Shown here piece after piece: positions 6,269-7,835 of a stretch of 7,835 bases of DNA. Both the position numbers and the translations under genes were made by a program. The stretch lies in contig JAGHBQ010000080.1 of assembly GCA_021160945.1 (NCBI GenBank), forward strand, positions 1 to 7,835. Reading direction: 5' to 3'. The notes below the pieces were generated by a model. It searched no databases. It was not told where the DNA came from and saw nothing but the letters and a program-made list of their open reading frames with translations. Source of the DNA: Thermoplasmata archaeon (GTDB lineage: Archaea; Thermoplasmatota; Thermoplasmata; Thermoplasmatales; Aciduliprofundaceae). Position 1 is the stretch's first letter. Every line of letters starts with the position of its first letter.

Positions 6269-7330
6269 CTAATTTAACTCTATTCTCTCCACCTGCAGAC
6301 GATCCCAGGTTGGATACTCTTCCACTTCATATGCCTTCCACGGCAGTTCTTTTGCTATTTCCTCAAGAATATAGGGTGAGATTTCAACTCTTCTTCTCCC
6401 ATAATTTATCGCTATGAGCTCTTTGGGTACTTCAAATCTTTCCCGCAAAGTTTGATAAATCTCTTCTAAATCCTCTCCTTTTATCACCCCCAAGATGAGG
6501 GTTGCATCCTCTGTGAGTTCTTCGTAATCTTTCTTTATATTTTTTGCTCTTCTCATAAGCCTGTTCTTCATCTGGATCCCATCTTTAAAAGCGGAGGAGC
6601 AGTAATGAACAGTGATATCCCAATCCATGTTGACTATTTTGTAGGCGAGTTCTTCACTTCCTTTTACCGCTGAAGAAATATCATCCTTTGGCTCATAGCC
6701 TCTAGCATTGAGCTCCATGTAATTTGTTTCTGAAAATTCCAGTTCGTTTAGATTAACAAAAACTCCAACATCACCCGCAAATTTAACCAGAGCAATAAGC
6801 TCCTTCTCCATATCCGGGAGTACGGGAACCTCAATACCCACATCCATTCCCGTTTCTATGGCCCATTTTATCCTCCTATCATATATGCTTCCTCTCATTT
6901 TATTCCAGATTACGGGCGGAGGATGAAAACGAATTTCGTCAAGTCCTGCGTCTGCCACTTTTTCTATATCCTCCTTCCCCCCACTTGCAGTATAAAGATG
7001 TATGTGATGTCCTATTCCAAAATTATCCTTTAAAAGATGAATGTAATGCACCACCCGGGCCACTCTCTTCATGGGATCCCCACCGGTGATGCCTGTACCA
7101 AGAGCATCTATCAGCTTTGCCTCTAAAAGAATGTCCTCGTCTTTTTTCACGGGCATTTCATCTGCGAATATTACATCCCTGTTCATCTTTTCTCTGCTTA
7201 GAGGACAGTAAAAACATCCGGCATCACATAAACCCGTCACTAATAGCACCATCTTTGCACCCAACTCACAAAGTTTACATCCTCTTACCACAGGCTTGTT
7301 TGTTGCAGCACCTAATGGCAATTTTATCAT
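6269..7330 (-). CDS. Radical SAM protein of unknown function (COG2108-like)
   Basis: A 353-residue soluble protein with the radical SAM cluster motif CX3CX2C at C35/C39/C42 (LCDAGCFYCPLS), coordinating a 4Fe-4S cluster that cleaves S-adenosylmethionine. A second pair, C18/C21 (RGCKLCELGAKMV), precedes it, and C244 lies in VHYCSSAFKDGIQ. TGITGGDPM (79-87) is the glycine-rich SAM-binding strand; EIRFHPPP (132-139) and NLNELEFSETNYMELNARG (193-211) are further barrel strands. From memory this pattern matches the archaeal 'PFL-activase-related' group COG2108, whose reaction is unknown. The extra cysteines could hold another metal site. The ~90-residue C-terminal part (after ~265) has no motif I recognise. 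It lies 36 bp upstream of the ether-lipid operon on the same strand. The ATG at 7330 is supported by a TATA box 26 nt upstream. Tetraether synthase (Tes) is a larger protein, so I do not call it that. Confidence 0.88.
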   Translation of the reverse strand: MIKLPLGAATNKPVVRGCKLCELGAKMVLLVTGLCDAGCFYCPLSREKMNRDVIFADEMPVKKDEDILLEAKLIDALGTGITGGDPMKRVARVVHYIHLLKDNFGIGHHIHLYTASGGKEDIEKVADAGLDEIRFHPPPVIWNKMRGSIYDRRIKWAIETGMDVGIEVPVLPDMEKELIALVKFAGDVGVFVNLNELEFSETNYMELNARGYEPKDDISSAVKGSEELAYKIVNMDWDITVHYCSSAFKDGIQMKNRLMRRAKNIKKDYEELTEDATLILGVIKGEDLEEIYQTLRERFEVPKELIAINYGRRRVEISPYILEEIAKELPWKAYEVEEYPTWDRLQVERIELN

Positions 7331-7352
7331 AATATCAATGATACAAGCACCC

Positions 7353-7360
7353 TATAAAAA
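7353..7360 (-). promoter_or_regulatory. TATA box for the radical SAM gene (leaderless start)
   Basis: The minus strand reads TTTTTATA, centred 26-27 nt before the ATG at 7330, with no Shine-Dalgarno between. It directly follows one arm (CACCCT on the plus strand, 7348-7353) of the inverted repeat described for this intergenic region. Confidence 0.65.
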
Positions 7361-7525
7361 CACTGCGAAGTTCGGAATAGATCCCATAAAGGGTGTTTAA
7401 TAAAAATATTGATTCCAAAATGATAAGAAAAAAGTGTAGCAGTCATCTTATTAAAGCCATATTAGAGGGTTATGGGGTAGGTACATTCAAGCCCTTAAAA
7501 AGATTCTAAACCCCACAAAATGTGC

Positions 7526-7540
7526 AAAAGAGGAAAAAAA
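7526..7540 (-). terminator. Oligo-T terminator after the right-edge gene
   Basis: Immediately after the TAA stop (7541-7543) the minus strand reads TTTTTTTCCTCTTTT: seven T, then four T. This is a typical archaeal T-tract terminator and supports the reading frame ending here as a real gene. Confidence 0.6.
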
Positions 7541-7835
7541 TTAAGATGCGTAGATTTGAAGCTGATAATATTCCGCGCTTCTATCCCGGCGATAGATGTA
7601 CAGCTCCACCAGATGCTCGCCGCTGCTGAATCGTACCACCGGCTTCTCTTCCGGTATGTAGTGAGAATCTACAAACCAGGCTATGCTGCATATACCACTG
7701 TAATTCTCCAGTAATGGAAGGAGAACATAGTATTTCCCTGGCTCTATACTCCCCTGCAGCTCCGCCTCCGCTATGTTCACCTCATCAGCACTCGCTATTC
7801 CAATCCCTCTGCCTATCATAGCACGGTTGAAATAA
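7541..7835 (-). CDS. Unrecognised beta-rich protein, C-terminal part, cut by window edge
   Basis: A minus-strand frame ends at 7541 and remains open to the right edge. An ATG at 7819 would give 92 residues, but the frame continues upstream of it (reading YFNRA before the Met), so the visible part may be the C-terminus of a longer protein. I do not recognise the family. The sequence alternates hydrophobic and polar residues in likely beta-strands: GKYYVLLPLL, ICSIAWFVD, KPVVRFSSGEHLVELYIYRR and a final YYQLQIYAS, so a beta-sandwich or jelly-roll domain is plausible. No signal peptide, membrane segment or catalytic motif is visible. A hand count of 7561-7800 gives about 50% GC, with codons such as CGC, CGG, GCG and CTG, richer than most of the window. 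A T7 tract follows the stop. It is separated from the radical SAM gene by 210 bp with an independent promoter, so the two are probably unrelated. Confidence 0.6.
   Translation of the reverse strand, partial: YFNRAMIGRGIGIASADEVNIAEAELQGSIEPGKYYVLLPLLENYSGICSIAWFVDSHYIPEEKPVVRFSSGEHLVELYIYRRDRSAEYYQLQIYAS

Larger units (their letters stand above)
7331..7540. other. 210-bp intergenic region with nested inverted repeats
   Basis: No convincing gene is visible. Two inverted-repeat pairs are nested around position ~7372: ATCAAT (7334-7339) with ATTGAT (7408-7413), and CACCCT (7348-7353) with AGGGTG (7390-7395). The radical SAM promoter lies inside the outer pair. A plus-strand ORF of 29 codons (7420-7509, starts MIRKKCSSHLIKAIL) has an AT-rich TTTAATAAAA upstream but at poor spacing; I regard it as unproven. 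No tRNA-like fold or insertion-sequence end was recognised. Confidence 0.4.

Noticed and set aside
6223..6417. Plus-strand frame spanning the ubiA start and the radical SAM 3' end
   Set aside because: It crosses two well-supported minus-strand genes and their promoter; no family resemblance.
7117..7332. Plus-strand frame opposite the radical SAM N-terminus
   Set aside because: Antisense to the cysteine-rich cluster region, which is conserved on the minus strand.
7514..7524. CACA-AAA-TGTG hairpin near the right-edge terminator
   Set aside because: Only four base pairs; expected by chance in AT-rich DNA.
7520..7714. Plus-strand 64-codon frame at the right edge
   Set aside because: It overlaps the minus-strand beta-rich frame, which has better protein character and a terminator directly after its stop.
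1..7835. CRISPR array, insertion sequence, tRNA/rRNA, or defence system
   Set aside because: No regularly spaced repeats, transposase motifs, terminal repeats, cloverleaf or rRNA-like sequence were seen anywhere in the window.

Overview
The window looks like ordinary chromosomal DNA of an archaeon. Three things support this: two consecutive genes for archaeal ether-lipid synthesis (GGGP synthase and a DGGGP synthase-type UbiA prenyltransferase), a Pop5-type RNase P protein, and promoters with a TATA box centred about 25-26 nt before a start codon that has no Shine-Dalgarno sequence. Moderate-to-low GC, pervasive leaderless starts and the gene set suggest a euryarchaeal/Thermoplasmatota-type organism. 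That lineage call is an inference from style, not a proof.

Layout from left to right. Positions 1-805 (minus) hold the first 268 codons of a class II (B12-dependent) ribonucleotide reductase with an N-terminal ATP-cone; it runs off the left edge. Next come a short sugar-1-phosphate nucleotidyltransferase (923-1645, minus) and adenylosuccinate lyase purB (1678-3003, minus). A 55-bp divergent gap with a palindromic TATA element separates purB from an MFS exporter (3059-4339, plus). A very short RNase P Pop5 subunit gene (4409-4681, plus) follows and overlaps GGGP synthase (4668-5405, minus) tail to tail by 14 bp. The UbiA gene (5417-6232, minus) lies 11 bp upstream of GGGP synthase and forms an operon with it. 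A COG2108-like radical SAM protein (6269-7330, minus) lies 36 bp upstream of ubiA. After a 210-bp intergenic stretch, the right edge (7541-7835, minus) holds the 3' part of an unrecognised beta-rich reading frame of higher GC.

How the genes work together. GGGP synthase and the UbiA enzyme carry out the two consecutive prenyl-ether-forming steps of archaeal membrane lipid synthesis. PurB and NrdJ belong to purine supply and deoxynucleotide supply, but nothing shows that they are co-regulated. The radical SAM gene has its own promoter, so its link to lipid synthesis is only positional.

Regulation visible in the sequence. Six genes (nucleotidyltransferase, purB, rnp2, ubiA, radical SAM and probably the MFS gene) look leaderless. 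Two genes (nrdJ and GGGP synthase) have a clear GGAGGT Shine-Dalgarno 6 nt before ATG. No CRISPR array, tRNA, rRNA, insertion sequence or defence system was seen. The genes are mostly housekeeping; the most interesting points are the radical SAM/lipid neighbourhood, the reduced Pop5, the promoter architecture and the compositionally distinct right edge.
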